Origin: UBA9732 sp963621975
Lineage (GTDB): Bacteria > Spirochaetota > Spirochaetia > Sphaerochaetales > Sphaerochaetaceae
Direction: 5' to 3'
NCBI GenBank assembly: GCA_963621975.1
Contig: CAVFGI010000009.1
Span: forward strand, 1-56,551
Length of the DNA: 56,551 nucleotides
Shown here: positions 24,286 to 31,925 of the stretch, one piece after another
How the letters are laid out: each line of letters starts with the position of its first letter
How positions within the stretch are numbered: the first letter of the stretch is position 1
Notes under the pieces: generated by a model
Seen by the model: only the letters and a program-made list of their open reading frames with translations
Databases searched by the model: none
What the model was told of the DNA's origin: nothing
Program-made: the position numbers and the translations under genes

Positions 24286-25887
24286 ATGAAACTTAGTCTT
24301 GCGGGAATTAGTGGAAACGCAAACAGAGCGCAGTGGGAGAAGGCTGGTTATGTCCTTCCTAAGTATGACATTGAGAAAATGAGAGAGAATACTCTTGCTT
24401 CATGTCACTGGGTACATTTTGGCTCAGGTAATATTTTTAGAGCATTCTTAGCAGCTAGAATGCAGAATTTGCTAGATAAAGGCATTGCCAATACTGGAAT
24501 TTTAGTAGGTGAAGCTTTTGACTGGGAAATGCTGGATGCTGCCTATGACAAGTACGATAATTTAAGTATTGACGTTACGCTTAAGAGTGACGGAACAATT
24601 TGCAAAGATGTGGTTGCATCGGTTGCTCAGGCATTGCGTTGCTCCCCAAAAAGAGAGGCCGACTGGGCAAGATTTTGCCAAGTTTTCAGAAGTCCAGAGC
24701 TTCAGATGGTCAGCTTTACCATCACGGAGAAGGGCTATTCCACCACACCTGAATATGTTCAGGCCGATATCCTCAGAGGCCCAGCAGAGTGCACTACTGT
24801 TTGTTGTATGGTCACTTCACTTCTTCTTGAACGCTATAAGGCTGGTAAACTTCCAATTGCAGTAGTTAGCATGGACAATTGCTCCAAGAACGGCGAAAAA
24901 CTTGGCAACGGAATCATGACAATTGCAAAAAGATGGCTTGAACTGGGCTTTGTTGACCAAGAATTTGTCTCATACGTTTGTAATCCGGCACTAGTCAGCT
25001 TCCCATGGACAATGATTGACAAGATCACTCCAAGACCAGATGCGTCTGTACAGAATATGCTTAAGGCTACTGGTGTTGAGGATATGGAAGTTGTTGTTAC
25101 GGCAAAAAGAAGTTATGTAGCACCATTTGTAAACGCAGAAGAGTGTGAATATCTTGTTGTTGAAGACCTCTTCCCAAATGGAAGACCTGCACTACAAGAG
25201 GCCGGGATTTTGTTTACAGACAGAGAGACAGTTACTAAGGTTGAGAGAATGAAGGTTTGTACCTGCCTAAACCCACTTCACACAGCAATGAGTTTGGCTG
25301 GATGTCTTCTTGGATATACAAAAATTTCTGACGAAATGAAAGATGAGGACATTGTTGCTTATGTCAAACGTCTAGGCTATGTTGAGGGGCTCCCTGTTGT
25401 TACAGACCCAGGTATTCTTTCTCCAAAGAGCTTTATTGATGATGTTGTCTACAAGAGACTGCCTAATCCGTTTATGCCAGATACTCCACAGAGAATTGCA
25501 ACAGATACAAGCCAAAAGTTGGCTATTAGATTTGGCGAAACTTTCAAGGCTTATCAAAGCAGAGGCTTGGATATCTCCAACTTGAAATGCTTGCCATTTG
25601 CATTGGCTTCATGGCTTAGATATCTTCTTGGTGTTGACGATGAAGGTAAGGTCTTTGAGCTCAGTCCAGATCCTCTTTTGGAAAGTGCTCAGGCAGATAT
25701 GTCACCTGTTAAGTTTAGCCAGCCACTTAAGGGTGGTGAGTTAGACAAAATAATGTCCCGGAGTGAGATTTGGGGCTATGATTTAAGCACTTCAGTGTTA
25801 AAAGAGGCTGTTGTTAAGAATTTTGAGAGCATGAACGCTGGCGTTGGTGCTGTTAGAAAAACACTTCATGAAATTGTTTCTAAGTAA
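24286..25887 (+). CDS. uxuB: Fructuronate reductase (mannitol dehydrogenase family)
   Basis: The 533-residue protein belongs to the long-chain mannitol dehydrogenase family. N-terminal HFGSGNIFRAFLA is the family's GxGxxxRA nucleotide motif, FPWTMIDKITPRPD matches the conserved FPxxMVDRI, and the catalytic K-N-H set is in KVCTCLNPLHTAM. Members are fructuronate reductase UxuB, tagaturonate reductase UxaB and mannitol dehydrogenase. UxaE upstream makes fructuronate the expected substrate, giving D-mannonate. ATG 24286 follows GGAGGAG; an upstream in-frame start would lie in the promoter. First gene of the operon uxuB-pfkB-gnd-larA-uxaC, with gaps of 13-23 bases. Confidence 0.87.
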   Translation: MKLSLAGISGNANRAQWEKAGYVLPKYDIEKMRENTLASCHWVHFGSGNIFRAFLAARMQNLLDKGIANTGILVGEAFDWEMLDAAYDKYDNLSIDVTLKSDGTICKDVVASVAQALRCSPKREADWARFCQVFRSPELQMVSFTITEKGYSTTPEYVQADILRGPAECTTVCCMVTSLLLERYKAGKLPIAVVSMDNCSKNGEKLGNGIMTIAKRWLELGFVDQEFVSYVCNPALVSFPWTMIDKITPRPDASVQNMLKATGVEDMEVVVTAKRSYVAPFVNAEECEYLVVEDLFPNGRPALQEAGILFTDRETVTKVERMKVCTCLNPLHTAMSLAGCLLGYTKISDEMKDEDIVAYVKRLGYVEGLPVVTDPGILSPKSFIDDVVYKRLPNPFMPDTPQRIATDTSQKLAIRFGETFKAYQSRGLDISNLKCLPFALASWLRYLLGVDDEGKVFELSPDPLLESAQADMSPVKFSQPLKGGELDKIMSRSEIWGYDLSTSVLKEAVVKNFESMNAGVGAVRKTLHEIVSK

Positions 25888-25910
25888 GAATTGAGGAGGA
25901 GATTTTAGCT

Positions 25911-26984
25911 ATGAAACTTAGAGAAAACTGCAAATATGATCTTGTTTGCCCTACAAGTATGGGTGTGAGAATTACTCCTGCTAACAGGCTTCCTGTTCAC
26001 ACAAGCAGGTTCTTTGAAATGCAGGCAACCAGTGCTGAGAGTAACGTTCTTAATGTTTCTTCTTCACTGGGTCTTAAGACTAAGGTACTTACTGCTTTTG
26101 TAAAGGACAGTCCTATTGCTTCTTTTATCAAAGCTGAACTTAGATTCAGAAATATTGATTATGAAGGTCCAGATGTTCCACAGGGTGGTGCTTGGGGCTA
26201 TAGACATCAGTTTAATATTGCCGATAGTGGTTTTGGTAGCCGTGGGCCAAGAGTTTGGAATGACAGAAGTGGCGAGGTTGGAAGAACTCTCAATGTTAAA
26301 GATTTTGATTTGGATAGAATTTTTAATGTTGAAGGTGTGAGAATTCTTCATCTTTCCGGTCTTGTTGCTGCTTTGAGCCCAGAAACAACAAAGTTCTGCC
26401 TTGAAGTTGCTAGAGCAGCAAAAGCTAGTGGTACGGTAATTTCGTTTGATTTAAATTATCGGGCTTCATTCTGGAAGGGTAGAGAAGAAGAGCTGGGTGC
26501 GGCGTTCAGCGAGATTGCAGGCGTGGCAGATATCCTTATTGGAAATGAAGAAGATTTCCAGCTAGCATTGGGCATGAAGGGGCCTGAGGCTGGTGGTAAG
26601 GATATTGAGAAGAAGATGGACCAATTCAAGGAAATGATTGCGCAGGTGAGAAAGTCATATCCTCAGGCTCAGGTGTTTGCTACCACCCTCAGAGAGGTGG
26701 TTAGTGCAAATGAGCATAACTGGGGTGCTTTGATGTTGGTTGGAGATACCTGGTACACAGAATCTCCTAGACCAATTCAGGTTATGGACCGCATTGGTGG
26801 TGGAGATGGCTTTGTTGGAGGTCTTTTGTATGCAATTCTTGCAGGAAAGCCACAGGAAGATTGGATTAAGATGGGTTGGGCAACTGGCGTGCTTGCTACA
26901 ACAGTTTTGACAGACTACAGCACTCCTGCAGATGAAGAGCAGATTTGGTCTGTGTACAGTGGAAATGCAAGAGTTAAGAGATAA
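25911..26984 (+). CDS. PfkB-family sugar kinase (gluconate or KDG kinase)
   Basis: The 357-residue kinase has the PfkB fold; the C-terminal ATP/anion-hole motif reads RIGGGDGFVGGLLYA (family DTxGAGD) with the catalytic Asp, and SFDLNYRASFWKG is a conserved substrate-lid segment. Such proteins are usually annotated 2-keto-3-deoxygluconate kinase. Here no dehydratase that would make KDG and no KDPG aldolase is in the operon, while 6-phosphogluconate dehydrogenase is the next gene, so phosphorylation of gluconate is a better fit. Sequence alone does not decide between the two. Strong SD GGAGGAG. Confidence 0.8.
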   Translation: MKLRENCKYDLVCPTSMGVRITPANRLPVHTSRFFEMQATSAESNVLNVSSSLGLKTKVLTAFVKDSPIASFIKAELRFRNIDYEGPDVPQGGAWGYRHQFNIADSGFGSRGPRVWNDRSGEVGRTLNVKDFDLDRIFNVEGVRILHLSGLVAALSPETTKFCLEVARAAKASGTVISFDLNYRASFWKGREEELGAAFSEIAGVADILIGNEEDFQLALGMKGPEAGGKDIEKKMDQFKEMIAQVRKSYPQAQVFATTLREVVSANEHNWGALMLVGDTWYTESPRPIQVMDRIGGGDGFVGGLLYAILAGKPQEDWIKMGWATGVLATTVLTDYSTPADEEQIWSVYSGNARVKR

Positions 26985-26997
26985 TTTGGAGGATATT

Positions 26998-28455
26998 ATG
27001 GAGAATAAGAAGGCAGATATTGGTCTTATTGGTCTTGCCGTCATGGGCGAGAATATTGTCATGAATATGGAGTCTAAGGGCTTCACAGTGGCTGTTTACA
27101 ATAGAACACTTAGCAAAGTTGATGATTTTGTCAACGGCAGAGCTAAGGGCAAGAACATCATTGGAACTCATAGTCTTGAGGAGCTTGCTTCTTCTCTTGC
27201 AAAGCCACGTAAGGTTATGATGTTAGTTAAGGCTGGCGCTCCAGTTGATGACTATATTGAAAAGCTTCTTGGCGTTCTCGAGCCGGGAGATGTTATCATT
27301 GACGGTGGAAATAGCCACTTCCCAGATACAATTCGCAGAACAGCTTATGTTGAAAGCAAGGGTCTTCTTTACATTGGAACTGGTGTTTCCGGTGGTGAAG
27401 AGGGTGCTCTTAAGGGGCCATCATTGATGCCGGGTGGATCTGAGGCTGCATGGCCATTGGTCAAGCCAATTTTACAGGCCATTTCTGCAAAGGTTGAAGA
27501 TGGCACACCATGTTGTGATTGGGTTGGTAGCGATGGAGCAGGCCATTTTGTGAAGATGGTTCACAACGGTATTGAGTACGGAGACATGCAACTTATCTGT
27601 GAGGCTTATCAGCTTATGAAGGACATGCTTGGCATGAGCGCCGACGAAATCCACGAGGTCTTTGCTCAGTGGAACAAGACTGAACTTGACAGCTATCTTA
27701 TTCAGATTACAAGCGATATTCTCGCCAAAAAAGATACCGATGGCCAACCTTTGGTTGATAAGATTCTTGATACCGCAGGCCAGAAAGGAACAGGTAAATG
27801 GACAGGCATTGCTGCTTTGGACGAAGGCGTTCCTCTTACTCTTATTGGCGAGGCTGTTTTTGCAAGATGCCTTTCTGCTATGAAGGCAGAGCGAGTTAAG
27901 GCTGACGAAGCTTTTAAGATTCAGCGCAAACAGTACACTGGTGACAAGAAAGCAATGGTTGAAGATATTAGAAGAGCTCTTCTTGCTTCTAAAATTATTT
28001 CTTATGCCCAGGGCTATGTTCTTATGGAAAGTGCAGCTAAGACCTATGGTTGGAAGCTCAATTATGGTTCAATTGCTCTTCTTTGGAGAGGTGGTTGTAT
28101 CATTAGATCTACTTTCCTTGGAAAGATTAAAGAGGCATTTGATAAGAATCCTGAACTTTCTAATCTTCTTTTGGACCCATATTTTAAAGAAACTGTTTTG
28201 GCTTTGGTTCCATCTTGGAGAAATGTTGTTGCAAATGCTACTTTGTGTGCAATTCCAGTTCCAACTTTCTCATCGGCTTTGAGTTACTTTGATGGTTATA
28301 CTTCATCAAGGCTTCCCGCTAACTTGCTTCAAGCTCAGAGAGACTATTTTGGTGCTCATACTTATGAAAGAGTTGATGCTCCAAGAGGTGAGTTCTTCCA
28401 TACAAACTGGACAGGCGAGGGTGGAAATACTCATGCAACAACGTATACCGCTTAG
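26998..28455 (+). CDS. gnd: 6-Phosphogluconate dehydrogenase, decarboxylating
   Basis: The enzyme oxidises 6-phosphogluconate to ribulose 5-phosphate, CO2 and NAD(P)H. Motifs are complete: GLAVMGENIVMNM (Rossmann), IIDGGNSHFPDT, GTGVSGGEEGALKGPS, the catalytic KMVHNGIEYGDMQ and GTGKWTGIAA. At 485 residues it is the long, gnd type. ATG 26998 follows GGAGG; an upstream in-frame start would overlap the kinase. Its place inside a uronate operon is unusual, because the classical route gives KDPG, and is the best clue that this operon makes 6-phosphogluconate. Confidence 0.97.
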   Translation: MENKKADIGLIGLAVMGENIVMNMESKGFTVAVYNRTLSKVDDFVNGRAKGKNIIGTHSLEELASSLAKPRKVMMLVKAGAPVDDYIEKLLGVLEPGDVIIDGGNSHFPDTIRRTAYVESKGLLYIGTGVSGGEEGALKGPSLMPGGSEAAWPLVKPILQAISAKVEDGTPCCDWVGSDGAGHFVKMVHNGIEYGDMQLICEAYQLMKDMLGMSADEIHEVFAQWNKTELDSYLIQITSDILAKKDTDGQPLVDKILDTAGQKGTGKWTGIAALDEGVPLTLIGEAVFARCLSAMKAERVKADEAFKIQRKQYTGDKKAMVEDIRRALLASKIISYAQGYVLMESAAKTYGWKLNYGSIALLWRGGCIIRSTFLGKIKEAFDKNPELSNLLLDPYFKETVLALVPSWRNVVANATLCAIPVPTFSSALSYFDGYTSSRLPANLLQAQRDYFGAHTYERVDAPRGEFFHTNWTGEGGNTHATTYTA

Positions 28456-28475
28456 GTTTTAGTGGGAGACTTTGT

Positions 28476-29714
28476 ATGCTTACAAACGAACAAATTAAGG
28501 CAAGCGTGGAGGAAGCTCTTTCCTCCCGCAATCCTAAAAAAGTTCTAATGGTAGTGCCTGATTTCACAAGATTCTTCTCAAATGCGGGTCTTATTGCAAA
28601 TATAGGCTATCATTGGTGTTCTGAACATAATGTTGAAGTTCAGATTCTTGAGGCTCTTGGAACTCACGTTGCTATGACAGATCAAGAGATTAGTACAATG
28701 TATGGAGACATTCCTAGAGCTTTGTTTCATGCTCACGATTGGCGTCATGATGTAGTAAAAATTGGTGAAGTTCCAGCTTCTTATGTTTCTGAGGTTACTG
28801 AAGGACTTTGGAACAAAGGTGTTGATGTTGAAGTTAACAAGATGGTAATGGATCCTTCCTTTGATCTTGTGCTTTCTATTGGTCAGGTTGTTCCTCATGA
28901 GGTCATTGGTATGGCTAACCACTCAAAGAACCTTTTTGTTGGGGTGGGTGGTTCTTCTATGATTAACCAAAGCCACATCATTGGTGCTGTTTACGGTCTT
29001 GAGAGAATGATGGGCCGTGACCATACTCCAGTAAGAAAGGTTTTTGATTATGCTGCAGAGCATTTTCTTAAGGATGTTCATATTCTTTATATGCTTACTG
29101 CTTGCACAGCTCCAAATTCTGTAATCCAAACACATGGTCTTTTCATTGGTGAGGGCAGAAAGCCCCTTGAAGATGCAATTGTATGTGCGCAAAATAATAA
29201 TATCGATTTTGTGGAGCATGGAATTAAGAAGTGTGTGGTGTATCTGGATCCCAAGGAGTTTAAGAGTACTTGGCTGGGAAATAAGAGCATTTACAGGACT
29301 AGAATGGCCATGGCTGATGGAGGACAGCTGATTGTTCTTGCACCGGGCGTGGACAAGTTTGGTGAAGACCCAACCAATGATAAGCTTATTCGTAAGTATG
29401 GTTACAAGGGTAGAATTCATACTCTTGAGCTTCTTAATGCTAATGAGGACCTTCAAGAAAACATGGGCGTTGCGGCTCACTTGATTCATGGTTCTAGCGA
29501 TGGAAGATTTTCAATTACTTATGCTGTAAAGAATATTTCTCAGAAGGAAGTTGAGGATGTTGGATTTATTCCTGCTTCCTATGATGAAATGTCAAAAAAA
29601 TACGACCCAGCTAAGCTAAAGTATGGCTATAATGATGTTAATGGAGAGACTATCTTCTTTATTCCAAATCCAGCTTTAGGTCTTTGGATTAACAGAGAGA
29701 AGTTTAATAGTTAG
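28476..29714 (+). CDS. LarA-family nickel-pincer racemase/epimerase homologue
   Basis: The 412-residue protein belongs to the LarA (lactate racemase) superfamily, which moves hydride at the C2 of 2-hydroxyacids with a nickel-pincer cofactor made by LarB, LarC and LarE. All key residues are conserved with correct spacing: DFTR (D29), GTHVAMT (H64, matching H108 of Lactobacillus LarA), H141, K151 ten residues later and H167 sixteen after that, matching H174, K184 and H200. The family includes enzymes for other hydroxyacids, with a gluconate 2-epimerase reported (from memory). Next to gnd, a kinase and a mannonate-forming reductase, the likely job is mannonate/gluconate epimerisation. The cofactor genes are not in the window. 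Confidence 0.85.
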   Translation: MLTNEQIKASVEEALSSRNPKKVLMVVPDFTRFFSNAGLIANIGYHWCSEHNVEVQILEALGTHVAMTDQEISTMYGDIPRALFHAHDWRHDVVKIGEVPASYVSEVTEGLWNKGVDVEVNKMVMDPSFDLVLSIGQVVPHEVIGMANHSKNLFVGVGGSSMINQSHIIGAVYGLERMMGRDHTPVRKVFDYAAEHFLKDVHILYMLTACTAPNSVIQTHGLFIGEGRKPLEDAIVCAQNNNIDFVEHGIKKCVVYLDPKEFKSTWLGNKSIYRTRMAMADGGQLIVLAPGVDKFGEDPTNDKLIRKYGYKGRIHTLELLNANEDLQENMGVAAHLIHGSSDGRFSITYAVKNISQKEVEDVGFIPASYDEMSKKYDPAKLKYGYNDVNGETIFFIPNPALGLWINREKFNS

Positions 29715-29731
29715 TGTGGGAGGGAGTTCTT

Positions 29732-31132
29732 ATGAAAAAATTTATGGATGAAGATTTTCTTCTTAAAAATGAGCCTGCACGCAAGCTCTATCATGAGTGG
29801 GCAAAGCAGATGCCAATATTTGATTATCATTGCCATCTTTCTCCAAAAGAAATAGCTGAAAACAAGCGTGAGCCAGATATCACTACAGCTTGGCTTGGCA
29901 GTGGTTTTTATGGAGATCATTACAAGTGGCGTCAAATTCGTACCAATGGTATCAATGAAAGAGAAGGGGACGCCTATGAGCGTTTCTATAACTGGGCCTA
30001 CACTGTTTCCAAACTTATTGGCAATCCTCTTTACCATTGGACTCACCTTGAGCTTCAGCGCTATTTTGGCATAACAAAACCGCTTAGTGCTGCAACTGCT
30101 CGTGAGATTTATGATGAGGCTAATGATAAGCTTAAGAATGATCCAACCTTGGATGTTTATGGCATTTTCAAAAAGTTTAATGTTTATGCTGTAGGAACAA
30201 CAGACGATCCTGTTGATTCTCTTGAATATCACAAACAAATCAGAGAAGCAGGAAAGACTTCTACCAAGGTTATCCCTTCATTCAGACCAGATAAAGCTAT
30301 CAATATTGATGTTGCAGGTTTTAATGCTTATATTGATTCTCTTGCTAAGGCTAGCGGGGTGAAGATTGAAACTGCTGCTGATGTTATGACTGCCCTCTCA
30401 AAACGTCTTGATGTTTTTGTTGAAAACGGCTGTCTTGCAACTGACCATGCTATTGTTTTCCCTCCTTTTAGAGTTGGAAGTGATGCTCAGGTCAATGCAG
30501 CTTTCCGCAAAGCTAGAAGTGGAGAGACTGTCAGCGCAGAAGAAGCTGAACTTTACAGAACATACATTCTTCTTGGTTTGGCAAAGGAATATTCAAAGAG
30601 AAATCTTGTTATGCAGCTTCATATGCAGTCTAGCCGTAATAACAATACTCGTGGATTCCAAACTCTTGGTGCGGATACTGGTTATGATGCAATTACTGAC
30701 CATTCTATTGCAGACAAGCTTTCAAGGTTCCTTGATACTTTGGATTATGAGAATTCTCTTCCAAAAACCATTTTCTACTCTCTTAACTCAAAGGATTACT
30801 ACGTTATTGGTACTCTTATGGGTGACTTCCAACACGATATTCCTGGTAAACTTCAGCTTGGTTCTGCTTGGTGGTTCTGTGACCATATTGATGGTATGAC
30901 AGAGCAAATGAAGGCCTTGGGTAACATTGGAATGCTTTCAAGATTTGTTGGTATGCTTACTGATTCAAGATCCTTCCTATCTTATCCAAGACATGAATAT
31001 TTCCGCAGAATTCTTTGTAATATCCTTGGCACATGGATGGAAGATGGAGAAATTCCTGCAGATTATGATCTTGTTGGTAAGATGGTTCAGGATATTTCCT
31101 TTAATAATGCCAAGAGTTATTTTGAGCATTAA
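29732..31132 (+). CDS. uxaC: Uronate isomerase
   Basis: The enzyme isomerises D-glucuronate to D-fructuronate and D-galacturonate to D-tagaturonate. The family metal motif HCH is in IFDYHCHLSPKEIAENK (near residue 27), and the remaining motifs are typical, such as LQLGSAWWFCDHIDGM and SRFVGMLTDSRSFLSYPRHEYFRR in two parts. 466 residues, normal length. ATG 29732 follows GGGAGGGAG; a GTG start further upstream would add six residues without SD. It is the last gene of the operon and is followed by tandem repeats and a hairpin. Confidence 0.95.
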   Translation: MKKFMDEDFLLKNEPARKLYHEWAKQMPIFDYHCHLSPKEIAENKREPDITTAWLGSGFYGDHYKWRQIRTNGINEREGDAYERFYNWAYTVSKLIGNPLYHWTHLELQRYFGITKPLSAATAREIYDEANDKLKNDPTLDVYGIFKKFNVYAVGTTDDPVDSLEYHKQIREAGKTSTKVIPSFRPDKAINIDVAGFNAYIDSLAKASGVKIETAADVMTALSKRLDVFVENGCLATDHAIVFPPFRVGSDAQVNAAFRKARSGETVSAEEAELYRTYILLGLAKEYSKRNLVMQLHMQSSRNNNTRGFQTLGADTGYDAITDHSIADKLSRFLDTLDYENSLPKTIFYSLNSKDYYVIGTLMGDFQHDIPGKLQLGSAWWFCDHIDGMTEQMKALGNIGMLSRFVGMLTDSRSFLSYPRHEYFRRILCNILGTWMEDGEIPADYDLVGKMVQDISFNNAKSYFEH

Positions 31133-31140
31133 GACTTTGT

Positions 31141-31203
31141 ATGAGCTTTGTGCGAGATGAGCTTTGTGCAAAATGAGCTTTGTGCAAAATGAGCTTTGTG
31201 CGG
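31141..31203. repeat. 16-bp tandem repeat after uxaC
   Basis: Four head-to-tail copies of ATGAGCTTTGTGCRAR, near perfect (units begin at 31141, 31157, 31173 and 31189). No spacers, so this is not a CRISPR. It sits directly after the uronate operon. Confidence 0.85.
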
Positions 31204-31232
31204 TTTGCAAAAGCTGTTAAGTAGGTTCTTTT

Positions 31233-31254
31233 CCTACGCAGTGGTTGGCGTAGG
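31233..31254 (+). terminator. Possible terminator of the uronate operon
   Basis: A hairpin with 7-bp arms CCTACGC/GCGTAGG and an 8-base loop is followed by only three T. The 5' arm can instead pair with GTAGG at 31221-31225, so two exclusive stems exist. Termination would be weak. Confidence 0.4.
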
Positions 31255-31316
31255 TTTAGCTGTTGTTTTCCTGGGGCTGCTGCTTGTTCTTGCGGTAGCC
31301 CCTCTTTCTGATGTTA

Positions 31317-31344
31317 TGCTTTTGTTGTGATGCTTTTGTTGTGA
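31317..31344. repeat. 14-bp direct duplication
   Basis: TGCTTTTGTTGTGA occurs twice head to tail, 26 bases ahead of the -10 box of the DUF5662 gene. Confidence 0.8.
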
Positions 31345-31370
31345 TTGAGTTTTTTGGCTTTTTGGGGCAA

Positions 31371-31376
31371 TATAAT
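31371..31376 (+). promoter_or_regulatory. -10 box of DUF5662 gene, predicted leaderless
   Basis: A perfect TATAAT ends 7 bases before ATG 31384. The -35 region is poor; TTGAGT at 31345-31350 is 20 bases away. Confidence 0.5.
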
Positions 31377-31383
31377 GGCGAAT

Positions 31384-31923
31384 ATGTTTAGACCTTTTGC
31401 ACATTTTAGAACTATCACTAAGCACAGGCATCTTGTGATGAAACATTGCTTTATGGCTGGTATTCCTCTTCAAGGTCTAAAACATGACCTTTCAAAATAT
31501 GAACCTACAGAGTTTATTCCTGGTGCTAGATTTTATCAGGGTACTCGTAGCCCAAATGAGGGAGAGCGGGAGTTCTACGGTTATTCCGCTGCATGGCTCC
31601 ATCACAAGGGAAGAAACAAACATCATTTGGAATATTGGACGGATTATTCTCCTGTTAACAAACAACTTGCTGGAGTAAAAATGCCACTTAAGTATGTTAT
31701 TGAAATGTTTTGTGATAGAGTTGCAGCAAGTAAGATTTATAAGGGCAGTTCTTATAACCAACAATGTCCTCTTTTATACTTTGAGGGGAGAAAAGAACAC
31801 GTTCTCATTCATCCTGAGACATTAAAACTGCTAGAAGAGCTTCTGCAAATGTTAGCGGATAAAGGTGAAAAAGAGACGTTTAACTATATTAAAAAAGATC
31901 TTAGAAAGAGAAAGGGTTATTAA
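31384..31923 (+). CDS. DUF5662-family protein
   Basis: The 179-residue product matches the DUF5662 family: MKHCFMAGIPLQGLKHDLSKY, the EF..G..FYQGTRSPNEGERE segment and WLHHKGRNKHHLEYW, whose histidines suggest a metal site like that of HD-type proteins. The function is unknown. Family members start M-F-x-x-F, so ATG 31384 (MFRPF) is preferred over ATG 31375, and it also lies 7 bases after a TATAAT. The hydrogenase gene starts 3 bases after the stop, so the two are cotranscribed. Confidence 0.88.
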   Translation: MFRPFAHFRTITKHRHLVMKHCFMAGIPLQGLKHDLSKYEPTEFIPGARFYQGTRSPNEGEREFYGYSAAWLHHKGRNKHHLEYWTDYSPVNKQLAGVKMPLKYVIEMFCDRVAASKIYKGSSYNQQCPLLYFEGRKEHVLIHPETLKLLEELLQMLADKGEKETFNYIKKDLRKRKGY

Positions 31924-31925
31924 TT

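Noticed and set aside
22641..31132. Ordinary KDG (Ashwell) uronate pathway
   Set aside because: uxuA and kdgA are absent from the operon, while gnd and a LarA homologue are present. The classical reading would leave both unexplained, although genes elsewhere in the genome could still supply it.
31141..31203. Tandem repeats as a CRISPR array
   Set aside because: Units of 16 bp are directly adjacent with no spacers, and no cas genes are present.
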